A DNA stretch of 64,000 bases from Cyclina sinensis (Eukaryota > Mollusca > Bivalvia > Venerida > Veneridae): the NCBI GenBank assembly GCA_012932295.1, contig JAAONU010000018.1, positions 1,234,206 through 1,298,205 of the forward strand, read 5' to 3'. Position numbers and translations under genes: made by a program. The notes below the pieces were generated by a model, which saw nothing but the letters and a program-made list of their open reading frames with translations, made no database searches and had not been told where the DNA came from. Shown piece by piece: positions 25,447-39,057 of the stretch. Position 1 is the first letter of the stretch; the number at the start of each line of letters is the position of its first letter.

Positions 25447-28400
25447 TGCTTAAATATGCTAAACAGCTTGCTGATGTCCTAAGTGAAACTGAGTCCAGTA
25501 ATGTCGTAATATATAAAATTAGTCGTATTTTCTAGACACAAGCAAGAATAACACAATACACGAACCTGCTTTATAAAAAAGTACAACAACAACACATTTC
25601 TGAAACATTCAACATTCTCCAATCGTCACAAAACATAAGTTATAGATAAGATTCAGGAGAATGAACCGAAACAGTTAAATGCCTTTAATTTAGATATTTA
25701 AACTTTAAACAGCAAGCAATCTTGAAAAAGATACATATGAGAAAATCTTTTGCAAACAAACATAGTAAAGATATTCAGATGATATCTGTATTTTGCCACA
25801 TTACCATACTTCTCATCAAATCTCTTCGTTCCATATGGCACATTGCCTTATCAGGGCCCTCCGTAATTCATCAAACTTGAATTATTTGATATCTCTTTTA
25901 TATTCATATATCATCAGGTTATTTCTTGTACACTGCAGGTATGGTCTAGAACAATGGAATAACTGATAAGTAACAAGCATATTTCAACGCCTGGCACAGT
26001 AAACCTAGCCCTTGTCATCACGTATCGGTCATCCGGAAATCACGATTATTTTGGTTCATGATTATATTGGTTCACACAGGAGGATTATATACTGTAAATA
26101 CATAACAAACTTGATATCATTAGAAATGTACTTGTTTTCTGGCAATTCTTTCACACACTGTATACCTTAATATTCGTCATTTTGTTAAACCTTAGCGGTG
26201 TGATCCAGAAGTCTGACGTCAGTGAAGGTTTGAAACAACAGACACTTTGGAAATTTGAAATCTGAAACAAATTGTGTCATTCCCATGTTCCGTGTTCTTT
26301 TTCACAGACATTTCTTGGACTACCGTCTCTTTTATCGGTTCTGATCATTCTGTGAATCACGCTATCGTCAAAGCTACGAATTTAAGTATTTTCTGTTTCA
26401 AATTTTAATTCATGGACAGAACAATTTGGCCGCTTCGTGCACACAGAAAGAAGTTGATCTTTGATAGTTCATCTATTTTCTATATGCCAGTCTACCTGTT
26501 ACCCCTGTGCAGACCAAACATTAAAAGATATTAATTGTTTGACATTATTAACACTTGTATTTCTTTATTAGGTGCCGATAAGTTCTCACGACATAAAACA
26601 AAAGGTTTCTAGATAACAGATTACAGATAAAAACATATTTACTTTGTACAGTTAATACAGTCTTCATTATTCACTAGATATTGGGTAATTTGATTACACT
26701 AAAGTCACCAGAGCTATGAATAATCTTGAATAGTAATTGAATAATAGATTTCGTCGTAAAGATGTGATACGTAGATTTCTACATATAATTAGACTGCAGC
26801 TAGTGAAATTGCTTTGGTATAAAAGGGTCAATTATGTCTATGCATCGTTTTATACATTTTAATTTAATTGACACATTGTCATAAATGTAATAATGTTTTT
26901 TTGTGTGTTTAGGCATTCACCTTTACTTAGTGGCTATTTTGTCATTCGGATGAGGCTTGTAAACGAGGTCCCATGTTTCGGTGCTATACACTGAGCATGT
27001 AGAGGAATCAGAGGTTTTCTCAGGAATGGACTGATTTCTGTATCTTTCACTATCCCCCAAGATCTAAAATAACTGAAATCTGCTGGGGGTGTCGTTCAAG
27101 TGTACACACAACACCGGTGATATATAAACTAAACCACTAGTAGATAAATAGATAGTGGCTACATTTCGATTTGCACAGTGCAAATCATATGCATAAATAT
27201 CGTAACGATATTGTCCCCTCATAACATTGTTTCTGAATTTAGAAAGTATAATATGATTATTTTTTCTGAAGTAAAAAAAAAAGATCACAATTGTTACGGA
27301 GACAGATTTTACATAAAAATAATTATTATGATTAGTTTGAGCGATATTCCTAACACTGTCTTATATTTAAAATCGAAAAAAGAAAGCGCTTTTGACTTTT
27401 TTTTTTAATTTTCATCGGGGACAGGTAAATGATGACGTTTATTTTTTATTTACTGAGTTACTGAATTCATTTCTATTATAATTCCATTAAATACATGTCA
27501 TATTTGATTGAAACTAGTCTGTGCCATTCAAAACCTTTTTTTTGAATTTTCACTAAAAACTTTGGGTGAAATGTACACATGACATAAAAGGGGCAGAAAC
27601 ATACATTGTTTGGTAAGAAAATATTGACATATTGACAAGTTAAATACCATTGCAGTTGATAAAAAAATACATCAGTTAAATCTTATCTTGTAACACATTC
27701 ATTCATGTGTTGAGTCGCTATCAGAATGTGAATCGTAACACCGCAGTGTATGACATCAGGTGTTGAAAGTAAAAAACAAAGTTCCTTGACGTGACTGATT
27801 TATAAATGCAGAGTTGTGTAATTCCGCCTTTTTTTACAATTTCTTTAACCTCATTATAAAGGAGTTTTGAAAAGTGTTTCCTGGAGGCTGCTTTGAATTT
27901 TGATATGCGATTCCTAAATATCGAAAAAACCGAAACATACGAAGGCCATGTTGATCCAAAATTGTTTACCTGAGTAAATCAGTTTCATTGTCAAATAAAT
28001 ATAACCGTTTCGATAATCCTACAGAAAAAAAAAACGTCTTTTTTCTGCGAAATTTGATCGGTCTACCATTGACAACACTGATTTTAACAAATCACAATGG
28101 CCTGTACTATTCACAAAATTGGGTATTCCAATAAAGAAAAGAAGATTTTAAAGTTTTGAAAAAGCAACATAAGAAAACATACCACACAAGCCATGATATA
28201 AGTAACCTTCATAGCGTTTGGGAATTTAGGCACTTTGCTAACACTTCTGTATCATTTTGAAACGTGGCCAACAGTTGCTGTGGATTTTAAAAAGTTGTCA
28301 ATAATTTTAGGAAATCCTGTTTTATCATTTGCAGGTATGTTTTAGAAAAATATTATTGTTTAGAAGAACTTAGTATACGGCCATCAACGCAACATTTCTG

Positions 28401-28474
28401 TAAAATAATTTTGAAATTGGCCATACGTTTTCTATTAATAAGATTTCCAGAATGTTTGTATCTGATTGTCATCG

Positions 28475-28488
28475 GTTGCTATGGCAAC
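28475..28488. promoter_or_regulatory. X-box-like palindrome (possible RFX site)
   Basis: GTTGCTATGGCAAC is close to a perfect inverted repeat and fits the RFX X-box pattern GTNRCC/T(N)RGYAAC. No gene start is recognised nearby, so function is unproven; it could be a distal element or chance. Confidence 0.35.
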
Positions 28489-28888
28489 CAGATTTATGTA
28501 TTGAAAGATTTCATTTAGAAAGAATGTGAACGGACTTAATATTCTCATGGATTTGGCACAGTGGTCAAAGAGAAGACGTTGTTTGGAGCAATTGTTAGCA
28601 ACAAAATATCGTGGACATAAGGTGGCCGTACGCCTACATAAATTTTCATTTCTGTTTGGCATCCAGGATTTTATGTCATAATGATTTGAACAGAAGTGTT
28701 TTGAATATGCTCGCTGCATACTTACAAAAGATTGCCTACTATATACAGATTAAAGAAGTTCCATTTGTGATAGTTAAGATCATCAGAATACATCTCACCA
28801 AGATGGAGTGGCATCTTTTATGTACACAGGAAAGTAAATCATTAATAGTATGACGACATTATATATTGTTATAAAACATTTACATATG

Positions 28889-28956
<68 letters not shown>

Positions 28957-28957
28957 A
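28889..28957. repeat. AAT/ATT microsatellite forming a palindrome
   Basis: A run of AAT units changes at about 28930 to a run of ATT units, so the tract is a long self-complementary sequence that could extrude as a hairpin. Confidence 0.9.
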
Positions 28958-31900
28958 ATTGAATAATACATTATTTCATAATGATAACAAATACACAGAG
29001 AGAGGCGGAATGAACAATAACATTTAAAAATGAACTAGAATTCTGCTACGACCATAAAAACACAGCTTTCTAACATTGTAAATTAATTGATAGATTGTTT
29101 ACAAAAATATATAAAAATGTCTTGCTTTAAACATGTAGACATTTGTAACTCAATTACTAAAACCAAAAGGGGCTGTCGGTTAAAGGAGCTGATAGTACCA
29201 TTTTGATGGATTGGTCCACTCCTGATACTGTGTACCTAACACTCTGTTTGTAATAATGACATATATTTCTTTTCAATATATTTTGTTAACGGAAATGTCT
29301 TATCTTAGTCGTCATATAATTTCAATTTCACGAATCTGATTGAAAACAAAAAGGTAAAAACGGATGCATCACTGGACTTCCATTCAACACGAGTTATTCG
29401 TCATTATAGCTACGTTTTGTTAATAGTTTAGGTCATTAAACACTTCTTTGGAGGTTGTTACATTCAGTTAACTCTGTAAATATGACGTCATCTCTGTGTC
29501 AAAGTGTCAATGCGCACCTTGCATGCAAAATGGCAATGAAGAAACGCATTAAATAATGCTGGGAGGTCCCGGCATCTTGTCGTGTTGTAAACCGTCTTGT
29601 GTCCTCTAACTTGCGTTCGTATAACAAACATGCGATGTCAAGGTAACTAATCCGTAAACATACATTTCTTTCGTGGCTCAGCAAGTTGTGATCTGTTTAA
29701 GAACAGCGATTGGAGTGCATTTATGCAATTTACTGCTGGCCCAATAAAATTATACTAATAGGAAAATTATTTCAACCTTTTTTTTAAGCTATTTGATGAT
29801 TTATTTTTCATTTCAATGTGAAAGGGGTAAACGTCAATATAGGTATCCAAGACGGACAATTTAACACCAATTTTAGAAAAGTGTGTCCTAGCGCGAAAAT
29901 TGTAACATTAGAGAATAGTTCGATGAAACGATAAGAAAGATATTCAGAATATACATATATCACGGCAATGAAATTAAAGAAAATCTCTGACAAGTTTAAT
30001 AAAGTGTTAAATAGGTATAACCTTACGTGTCAAATTGACATTTTCGCTTTTTTACAAATAATTTGTCTAATTATCTCCGTAATCGTTCACCAAGTTGAGG
30101 TATCATCAGGTGAATATATGACAGACAGATAGATATATAATATATGAATATAACAAATCAAACTTACTTCAGTTTGAAAATTTTAGTATATCTATTTGTA
30201 AAAAAAAAGCATTGATAGAATGATCATAGTATTGGATTTTGGAAGTGTGTACTACTTTATTTCTATGCAAGAATAAAACGTTGTAAAAAACAAAGCTTCT
30301 GTTAATGTTTAAACAACGTTTAAACTTCTTAACAACATTATGATGCGTGTTATTTGATGCACAGATCCAGTTAGGAAGGCAAACTGGACTTGGTATGGTC
30401 TGTGACAGCGGTCACAGTCACGTATTCGTAACACTTTAGTTCGCTCTTAATTACCATGTGTATCCCTGTGAATTATTTGAAGCCGCTATCACCAGTGCTC
30501 TAAAGAAAATAAAAATAAAATAATAAAAAAAAGAACAATAATCAGTATAGATACAGTACAAACATTAATGCTCCGTATGTGTAAAGTTTTCGGACATTGG
30601 CAGCAATGAAAGCGCATAGTAATCAAATGTACTATTTACGTAACAGTTTAGGCTATAAACAATAAAAAATAAGTTCAGTGCTTAAAGTGCCAATACTAGT
30701 TTCAATGAAATAGATTTAAATATTTAGTCATATATATCATATATTTATTCCATTCAAACATTTTGAAAATCATGGTTGAAACGTTTTAATGTTTAATTTA
30801 CGGCTGCATTGATGTTATTATTAATGCAATTTTTAGTCGCAGTTAAACTAACAGTAACGAATTTTGCCCTAAAATTTCATAACAGCAACACTTTTAACCA
30901 ATGGAAAACTTCCTGCTTCAGCTGAAGATTTTGTATCTAACAATTTAATTCGTTACAAATGCAGGCCAAATAAATTTCAGTACAGATACGCCGAAAAAGA
31001 AATAAAAAGTAAAAAGATGATGAAACAACTGACATTTCTTTTCTACATGAAGATGTGTTTATAATTATCTTAAATAAAAATTTCTAAGAATTCAGTGTAG
31101 TGACGATTTCAAGAAATAAAAGAGAAAACTAGATTTTCCAAAGGAGCTCATCAACATAGCTTGACACTGTTGACGGGCATAAAACTGACTAAAACAGGAC
31201 AATATCCAATTTCCACACTTTCTCTGTCAGCAGAAGTATTGCATAACTCGCGATTTTGTGTCCAAGTATCAATAAATTTCAACTGTTTCCTTTTCTTTGT
31301 ATTTCGTTCATTTTCTTCGACATTTTCAATAAAATCATGTCTTCCACTTGTAGCACAATAGGTTGTGATGTTATTTATTGCAGTATCACTTCAATTGGGA
31401 AACTTTCATAGTCAATGGTACCCGTGTTAATACACTCCCCGTGGCCTGCGAAGTTTATTGTCACCAAATTATATATTTAACCAACCATCTTGAATTGGTG
31501 TTTACGTTATTTGATTAAACTATTCACTTCTTCCTACTGTGTAATTGCTGACTTTTTACACTAACTGTCCATTTCGCATTTCAACTGACCAAGCATGAGC
31601 CAAAAGCGGCCATGTTTAGAGATGAAATATATTCTAGTTTTGAAAGAAGCGGATGCTGAATATTGCAGGTCCCGCTGAGCCTCGGCCTCGTCATGAGACA
31701 TAGAGTCTTCCCGCAGAAATTGAAATCGTCTGCTCTTTCAAAACTTTGTAAGTTTTTGTTGAAATTCAAGTGGATATGACGTAACACGTAAACAGCTACT
31801 TTGTCACTTTTCAAACATTGTGGATATTTTAATTGACATCACTTCCGGTTGAAAGAACATACGGGACTGATGATTTGTTGAGGGGAGGGTTTGATTGAAA

Positions 31901-32544
31901 TGAATTACTCTATGCCGTAATCGATGAATGGCGTCTCGACGATTTGAGATTAAATTCTGTCCGCAATATTACTCTTTCGAGTATGTTTTCCTTTTGGAAT
32001 TACTCAAATACCATATTTCTATTCAAAGGGCGGGCATGAGTAATGTATGTTACAATCATGATACTTTGTTACGTTAGAATATGAATGACTTTTTCTACTG
32101 ACACTTTTATGATATTTTTCTTGAATATAGCTGTTGAACAATCTAGAGTAATGAAGCTATGGCAAAGTTTATTACTGTACGATAATATACCCGCAGGTAG
32201 AATGCTCAACAACTTGAAAAGATTGAACGTATATTCTGACCAGTCAATGAAAAATATTTCGCGTTTTCATCAAATTTGGGCTTAATTAAGATGAGTTGGC
32301 ATTTCAAATATACTTCGGTTCACTTGCTTCGTTTTCGGATATTTAGATAATGAACTTGGTAAACGTTTATTTCAAATTACTATTATCATAAGGTTGAATG
32401 GCTGGAAGGACATGAGTAAGACCTAACAGAAAGGATTGAAATAGTGTCCAGTGACAGCATTTTGAAGAAATGGTTTGTTGGCTCCTGGTTTGGTTAGTTT
32501 ATACAAAATTTATTTTAGTTCGATTGTGTAGTAAGCTTGTAGCT

Positions 32545-32712
32545 TATAGAGACACTCTCATATCCGTTCCTGGAACTAACCAGTACAAAGCAATGAGTGT
32601 AAAGTTCCTTGCTCAAGGAACAACGGCTTGCCCCTGACTTGGTTTGAACCCGTGCGGCTAGCAATCCTTTGACTACTAGTCCAACGCGTTAGCCACTCGA
32701 CCACGCCGCCAC
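32545..32712 (-). mobile_element. tRNA-derived SINE, second family
   Basis: Minus strand. The head starts at about 32710 with GGCGGCGTGGTCGAGTGGCT (A-box TGGTCGAGTGG, serine/leucine-like) and has the B-box GGTTCAAACC at about 32648. It is followed by a body with CCTTGAGCAAGGAACTTTAC, a segment type common in animal SINE bodies. The tRNA folds poorly as a whole. The 3' end and target duplication are not clear; the left limit is approximate. Confidence 0.65.
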
Positions 32713-33714
32713 TGGTTTAGTTTTCAACCCAGATTGTATTTCACCAAAATCAACAACACTGACTCTAGGAAGTGTACTTTCAGCAGTTAATCGACCGAGA
32801 CACGCAGCCTTGGAACAAGAACACCTTTGGCTCTTTTGCTGGACTATTAACTCAGAACCTAGCAAACTGATCACTATCGTTTTGAACCCTTAATCTTCTT
32901 TAACTCACATTTCTAAATCTGCCAAACATAAAATGAAAACAAACAGCACAGATACAGAACAGGAATTCTCTTATGACACAGTCACAATGACACTTCAATA
33001 CATCAGTAAATGTATCGAATACTACATGTACTGTCGTACCCAAGTCGCGCGGGTACATAAACCCCGAACGCTAGAGCCCTTCAAATAAAAAAGTTAAACT
33101 TGACACTTTTCACAAATACTTTATCTAAGATTTACATCTCAGATACACTACGACCAACCCGGTATAAATTTTCTTCACAAAAACACCCCTTTCCACACTC
33201 CTTTGTCTAAAAGTTTTTCCTCGATGTAGATAGGGTCCTGATAATTGGTTACCCATGGTTAAAATTTCATAAATCTTCGATCTAATGGATTATGTCTTCA
33301 AAAATTCACAAAGCAATGTGCCAATAAGAGTCAACACCGTTTTCCATGATTGTCAATTAACATATTTCAATGGTGTGCTAACGGGTTTCAAAGTAACGAA
33401 ATACTGTTACATTGTACAATGGAAGTCTACCCGACTATTGTATATTAATTGGGCCCTAATTACCACTTTTCCACAGAAGTACATTCTGTTTCGTGAAGTT
33501 TTTCAAAAAGAGCACCATCCCGAAAAAGGCTGTGTTTATGTGGTATGACACCATTTCATGACCAGAAATACTGGTTTCTACTTGGTGAACGCAATAGCAC
33601 AATAGGTTTTAGTTGATGTAGCATTGATTGTATTTGTACATAGCGCTAGTAAGTTGTAGCTGGTGTCAGTGATAGATACCAACCGGCGTATGAAACTACT
33701 TACTGTCACAAAGA

Positions 33715-33812
33715 AAGTACCATCAGGTCGATGGATGGACTCGAACCATTAATCCTCAGTCTATGACAAGGTGACTGTCTACGACCTTAGCCATTCGCTT
33801 CAGAGGCAAACT
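33715..33812 (-). mobile_element. tRNA-related repeat fragment
   Basis: The minus strand reads GCGAATGGCTAAGGTCGTAG (A-box-like) and, about 50 bp later, GGTTCGAGTCC (exact B-box consensus), after an anticodon-arm-like AGACTGAGGATTAATGGT. Stem pairing is incomplete, so a SINE head or tRNA pseudogene is more likely than a working tRNA. Confidence 0.5.
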
Positions 33813-35180
33813 CAAGGGACTTAATTCCAAACTTCAAAATGGTGAGCCAGTAACTAAAGACTGGTTCTCGAGTAAATGAATGTTACAGACTGAATGTAGA
33901 ATGTCATGTCAGAATCTAGAATTCTTATAACCATCGTTCCAGTCAAAGTGTGTGAAGATGAATAGTCTTGGTTAGTGGTGGTCAAAATAATATACCCTAT
34001 GACATAACATGGTATGTGTGATATTGTACCTTTTGACAAGTTTTGATAACCACTGACCCAATATAACTAACGTGTTAGTGGAGGAGCGGGGTATCTGTTC
34101 CAGGGGTCCCCTTTGTTTACAGTGACCCATCTGAGTCAGAACACGGACTCCCCGGCCTCGTTCTCACAGATAACAGACAAACGAACTTTACCACCCACTG
34201 AATTGTTAAATCAGTGAGAGTAACAACACGTTTAATGTATAGAAATGTTATTCTCTGATCTATCTATAAACCTTGTACGACTTTATTAGCATCACAATAT
34301 AACTGGGAACAACTTTCACTGTTTTGTCAGTCCCGTATGAAAGGAAATACTGCACTATCTGGAGGCCCTGCCCTTTCAATTAGTAAACCACAGGAACGCT
34401 AATAAAGTATTGTTTATTGTTAAAACAGTGATAATTTCCAATCAAGTGTTGGATTGTTAATTTGCAAAAATGGATTGTGTTGATAAATCTAATTGAGTAA
34501 TAAAAATATTGGCGGCATTTTATTAGTGTGGTGATTTCGCGATGGGAACCACGCCTGGTCGTGGAAACTGTCTGGATAAGTTTATGATATGAGTTATGAC
34601 CTGGTCACAACAATCTGAAGTTTCTCTACGGAAGCAAGTTGCGGACACCGTGTCTTATGTGTCAGTTACTCATTACGTTATTTTAATCCGGTCATGTTTT
34701 TTTTTTTTTTTTTTTTTAAGATAAATTCAATTTCGGTGTTGAAACATTGGCGTCTGTAGTTTTGTATATATTATAAATATTAATATTGTAGTTTAGGGAC
34801 TACAAGAAGAAGAAACGTTTCAGCATATTTTTGCATCACTTGCATTGTTTTCAACAGGTGAAACTTATTCTGCTTAGACTTTATGTTCCATATATGATGT
34901 TATATTATACATAAAGAGGACATTTTCTCAAAAGGGGCTTGAAAATGAAAACCACAGATTGTGGTCGTTACACCCTCTCAAAAAAAAGGGATATGCTCGT
35001 TTGAGTTCATAGATTCCTTTTAGAAAGATTACTGGTAAGGTAACTTTATTTATTTGACCGCTTATCTCATTTATACGATGTGACCACTCATTTAATCTTA
35101 TATATGCTCTATCTCTCAAGGTCACGAAAGTAGAAAAACAACCATAACATTATCCTTCATAGTTTAATGTAACTGTAAAT
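33813..35180. other. Intergenic region upstream of AMDHD1
   Basis: No gene recognised. A poly-T tract lies at about 34698-34718. The 5' UTR and promoter of the imidazolonepropionase gene should lie in its right part, but no core element can be placed with confidence. Confidence 0.4.
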
Positions 35181-38100
35181 ATGGTGAAACACAAACTATT
35201 GATTCACTCAGCGAAGCAGATTGTACAAGTGGTCTCCGACGGCCGTCGCGTGAGAAGGGGACATGAGATGCAAACAGTTGATATACTGCAAAGTGAAGGA
35301 GAGATCGGATATAGCATATTGATAGACAGGTATCTTTAGACAGGATAACGTTGCATTGATACTGCCTAGGTAAGATAGTTATAGGTAATCTACATAAGCA
35401 GCCATTGAATGATCGGATCAGTGGTCCATATGGGCAACCGGTACTGACGACAAATAAATATATAGAGGTTATTGAATAGAAGAAGACAACATTTTACTTT
35501 CTGTACAGCGCATCGTATATTTCTATTTCTTTACAGCGTAAGCTAATAGCATTAATTTTATTGACTTCTGTATTTTAATTTGCAGCCTAATGGTAAAGAA
35601 CGAAAACATGGCACATGTGCAATCATTCGCAACTCCGCTATCACCACTGTTGTACTTTTAGATGAGACCTTAAAACTTCTTTGATTTACAAGGAGTACAT
35701 ATTTTATACATTTATTAAAGAATAAAGCGTGCCTAGGGAGTTGGGACACTTTCTCTAAGACGAGAATTCTCTAACCTCACTTGATGATAATATTGGCAAC
35801 AAAGCAAAGATATCATGTACTAATAGTTAAAATATTTATTCTAGTAATGGGATAATATCAGACATCGGTTCAGACTCGGAGGTAAGAGAGAGGAACTTGG
35901 ATCTGGAGGTAGAGACAACCATTGACGCTTCAGGCCGTGCTATCATTCCAGGTTATTATTTCAACGGATAATATTGAGCAAAAATGTCTTTACTTTTCAC
36001 CTGAAAGCAAACAGAACAGTCACATAAATAGTGTATTTCGTTTAAAATAAATTTCAGGAGAGTTTGTCGTAAAGTCTTTTACTCATTCAATGCTTTCTGT
36101 TTTAGGACGTTAAAAAAATCAAAACAAACTTGCAATTATAATATTATTGAGCAGACAAAGACAAAAACCGTGAAGCAATCTTTCATACGTTGTTCTTGCA
36201 ACTTCGCATAATTGTACAATGTAATAACTACAATAACTAACTTTAAACTGGCTTTTTACTTTGGCCATATTTGAACATTGCTTTGTTTTACAAGGATTGA
36301 TAGACGCTCACACTCATCCAGTATGGGCGGGGGACCGCGTGCACGAGTTTGCAATGAAAGTAAGTGTTTATTTTTCTGTGCCTTTTAGCAGATACTACAA
36401 TCATGACCAGTTTGTTTTCTACATTTAGTCAAAACATCAACTTCAAATTTAGAAAATTTAACGAGTTGTCGAAAACTTGAACAGATATAATTAGAGAACG
36501 TTGTTTCGTTAATAACGACAAAGATACTCAATTAATTATTTATGTTCAACCAAGTAAAAAAAGGCTGATCTTATCTGATAAAAAGAAACACTGGAGGTTG
36601 AAAAAAAAACTTGCAGGTGAGATGTACATATGCCATATCTCTCCTTCGTTTGTTCTAGCGTGATTTTTTGTGTGTTTCTTCACTGCTAGTAGATTGTCAC
36701 TTATTTGTACGTATACAAGCTTGCAGGGGCGACGTACATGGAGGTGCACAAGGCTGGCGGAGGAATACACTACACGGTTGAGCACACGAGGAGAGCTACT
36801 GAGGAGGAATTATATGCTTCACTGCACGACAGACTTGAGTCCATGCGTCAGTCGGGGAGTACTCTTGTTGAATGTAAGAGCGGATACGGGCTTGATGTTC
36901 AAACGGAAGTGAAGATGTTGAAAGTAATTGACCGAGCCAGACGGGAGATGGACATCGGAATTTCCTCTACATATTGCGGAGCACACGCTGTCCCTAAGTT
37001 AGAACCGTTTCTGTTATGTGTTTCCATAGACTTGCTTAAAACCATCTAGCCTCGCCTAAAAATAGAGTGGCACTCTCTATTCATTTGTTATGAAAATTGC
37101 ATTTGTCATCGTTGCTCGTCTTTACTCATATAGCGATCTTAACTCAGACATGTCTTTCAGCATTACATTCTCTTTATTCCTTAATGTAAAAATAAATTGT
37201 ATAGAACAGAAATTAGTTATAATATCAAATATCCTAAAAGTACTTTTCAAGTTCTGATTTAATCATTTTAGAAACATAACTGCCGAAGAAGCTACTGATG
37301 ACGTCATACATGTCCAGCTACCAGAAATACAACGTCTGATTACAGACGGCAGTTTACATGTAGACAACATTGACGTATTTTGTGAACAGGGCGTGTTTGA
37401 CGTACAACAGTCAAAGTTAATACTAGAGAAAGGCAAAGCATTGGGGCTTAACATAAATTTCCATGGAGACGAGCTCCATCCGACGGGATCAGCCGATGTA
37501 ATGTTTCCGCGTTTATATGATACCTCCATACAATTATATTTGTTCATGCAATCCATGAAGTTTGATCAGCACGTACCTTATTTTCAGTATAACAAAATGT
37601 GCTAGAACTTCTACAAGATTACCAATTTAGACCTACAGTTGTGTGGTACTTGGTGTGTATGAATCAGCCCCGTGAGTGAGTAGAATAACAATAACAATTA
37701 AAAAAAAATAATAATTTCCAATATTCAATAATTTCGTTTAGAATCACAATTAATATATACTTGCTATTTCTTATATCCAGATGGGTGCAGAAATCGGAGC
37801 TATTGCGATCAGCCATCTTGAGGAAATCTCAGACACTGGAATTGCTGCCATGGCAACGGCTGGTTCAGTTGCAGTCGTGTTGCCTACAACTGCCTACATT
37901 CTACGGCTTAAACCTCCACCTGTACGACGGATGATTGAGCAAGGAATGGCTGTTGCCCTCGGCTCGGACTTTAACCCAAATGCTTACTGTCTGGCAATGG
38001 TATGATTGAGCTATAACAAACTGAAAGATTTGCTTTCATTTCGAACATTGCATTTAAATTTGGACCTTGAACTGTCTGTTTTGCTTAGTGTTGTGTCTAA

Positions 38101-38990
38101 ATGTGGATTCAGCAGAGCTAGTAAGAAACAAGACACCTTGTTTGTCGCATTGGAAATTGATTGAAACCTTTCACGGATGTGTAAAGGTGTCAGTGTCGGG
38201 GCGTATTCTCATATTCAAATAACTACATGTAGTTCGACCATATACTCTTCATTGTGTATTAAGATTTATTTATGCTTTAAGTGTGCATATATTTTTTACT
38301 AAAGCCATGGTGTTTTTTTAAAATATTTAATAATTTATAGCCAATAGTGATGCATCTAGCCTGCGTTATCCTGCACATGAGTATGCCAGAGTCTCTGAAC
38401 GCCGCCACAATCAACGCTGCGCATGCGCTAAATGTCTCGGACAAACATGGCTCCTTGGAAATAGGAAAATATGGAAATCTTCTGATTCTAAATACAGACA
38501 GGTGGGTGTTTTACAAAGATATAAGTAAGTTTAGCAAAATTCAACATTACAAGACTTAGAAAATTTACGATCAAGAAAGGTACCTGTACTTTGTTTTGCT
38601 TTTCCCGGATACAAAATTCAAATTCTAAAGATATGGCCTTTCAGGAGTTTTAATATTCTAGCTATTTACAAAATCGGTCATTGCATATTGTGTACTGATA
38701 CAGTGTATTGATAAAGGTTTCATTATCTATTGTACGTTTAAAGTCGCTTCGACCAGTCTTAAATGTAAGCCTTTTCAATTGTTTGTTTTTCGTTGTTGTT
38801 TTTGAGCGAGAAAGTAGAACCTTTTATTCTTTGTAACAAATGCCTTTAATTGTGTTACAGATGGGAAAATCTCATCTACAAATTTGGAAATTACATGGAC
38901 GTCATTCAGGACGTTATATACAAAGGAGAAATTGTTCATTCAAAACTTGACCGACAAATTCAAAGTGTAACCAAAGTGGAACATGTTTAG
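35181..38990 (+). CDS. AMDHD1: Imidazolonepropionase (AMDHD1/HutI), 8 exons, 444 aa
   Basis: Exons 35181-35329, 35845-35951, 36295-36359, 36720-36997, 37272-37497, 37781-37999, 38341-38501 and 38861-38990 join in phase to 444 codons and a TAG stop. The enzyme hydrolyses 4-imidazolone-5-propanoate to N-formimidoyl-glutamate, the third step of histidine breakdown, in the cytosol. It is an amidohydrolase-fold metalloenzyme. Metal and active-site residues are visible: DAHTHPVWAG (H91, H93), FHGDELHP (H264, E267, H269), AISHLEE (H287) and ALGSDFNPNA (D338). Other family blocks are FAMKLAGATYMEVHKAGGG, TLVECKSGYGLD and VDNIDVFCE. The length is close to vertebrate AMDHD1 (about 426 aa). The start MVKHKLLIHSAKQIVQV aligns with the family N-terminus. 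Exon 4 uses the acceptor ACAAG before CTTGCA, chosen because it preserves KLAGATYME. The gene appears intact; a 58-bp minisatellite begins about 70 bp after the stop. Confidence 0.96.
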
Positions 38991-39057
38991 TAAAAAAAGA
39001 TAGTATGTTTTGACTTTTGTTGTTGTTGTTTTTCTTCTCAAAATTCGGTCCTGCTAT

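Larger units (their letters stand above)
25447..32520. other. Long intergenic stretch without a recognised gene
   Basis: AT-rich DNA. Both strands show only short open frames (at most about 95 codons, for example 28435-28719 minus and 31581-31814 minus) with no domain features I know and no convincing exon chain. An RFX-type X-box and an AAT/ATT palindrome are listed separately. Confidence 0.5.

Noticed and set aside
36546..36785. 79-codon minus-strand frame
   Set aside because: Antisense shadow over AMDHD1 exon 4 and intron 3.
37851..37864. RFX-like GCTGCCATGGCAAC
   Set aside because: It lies within AMDHD1 exon 6 and encodes conserved AAMAT residues.
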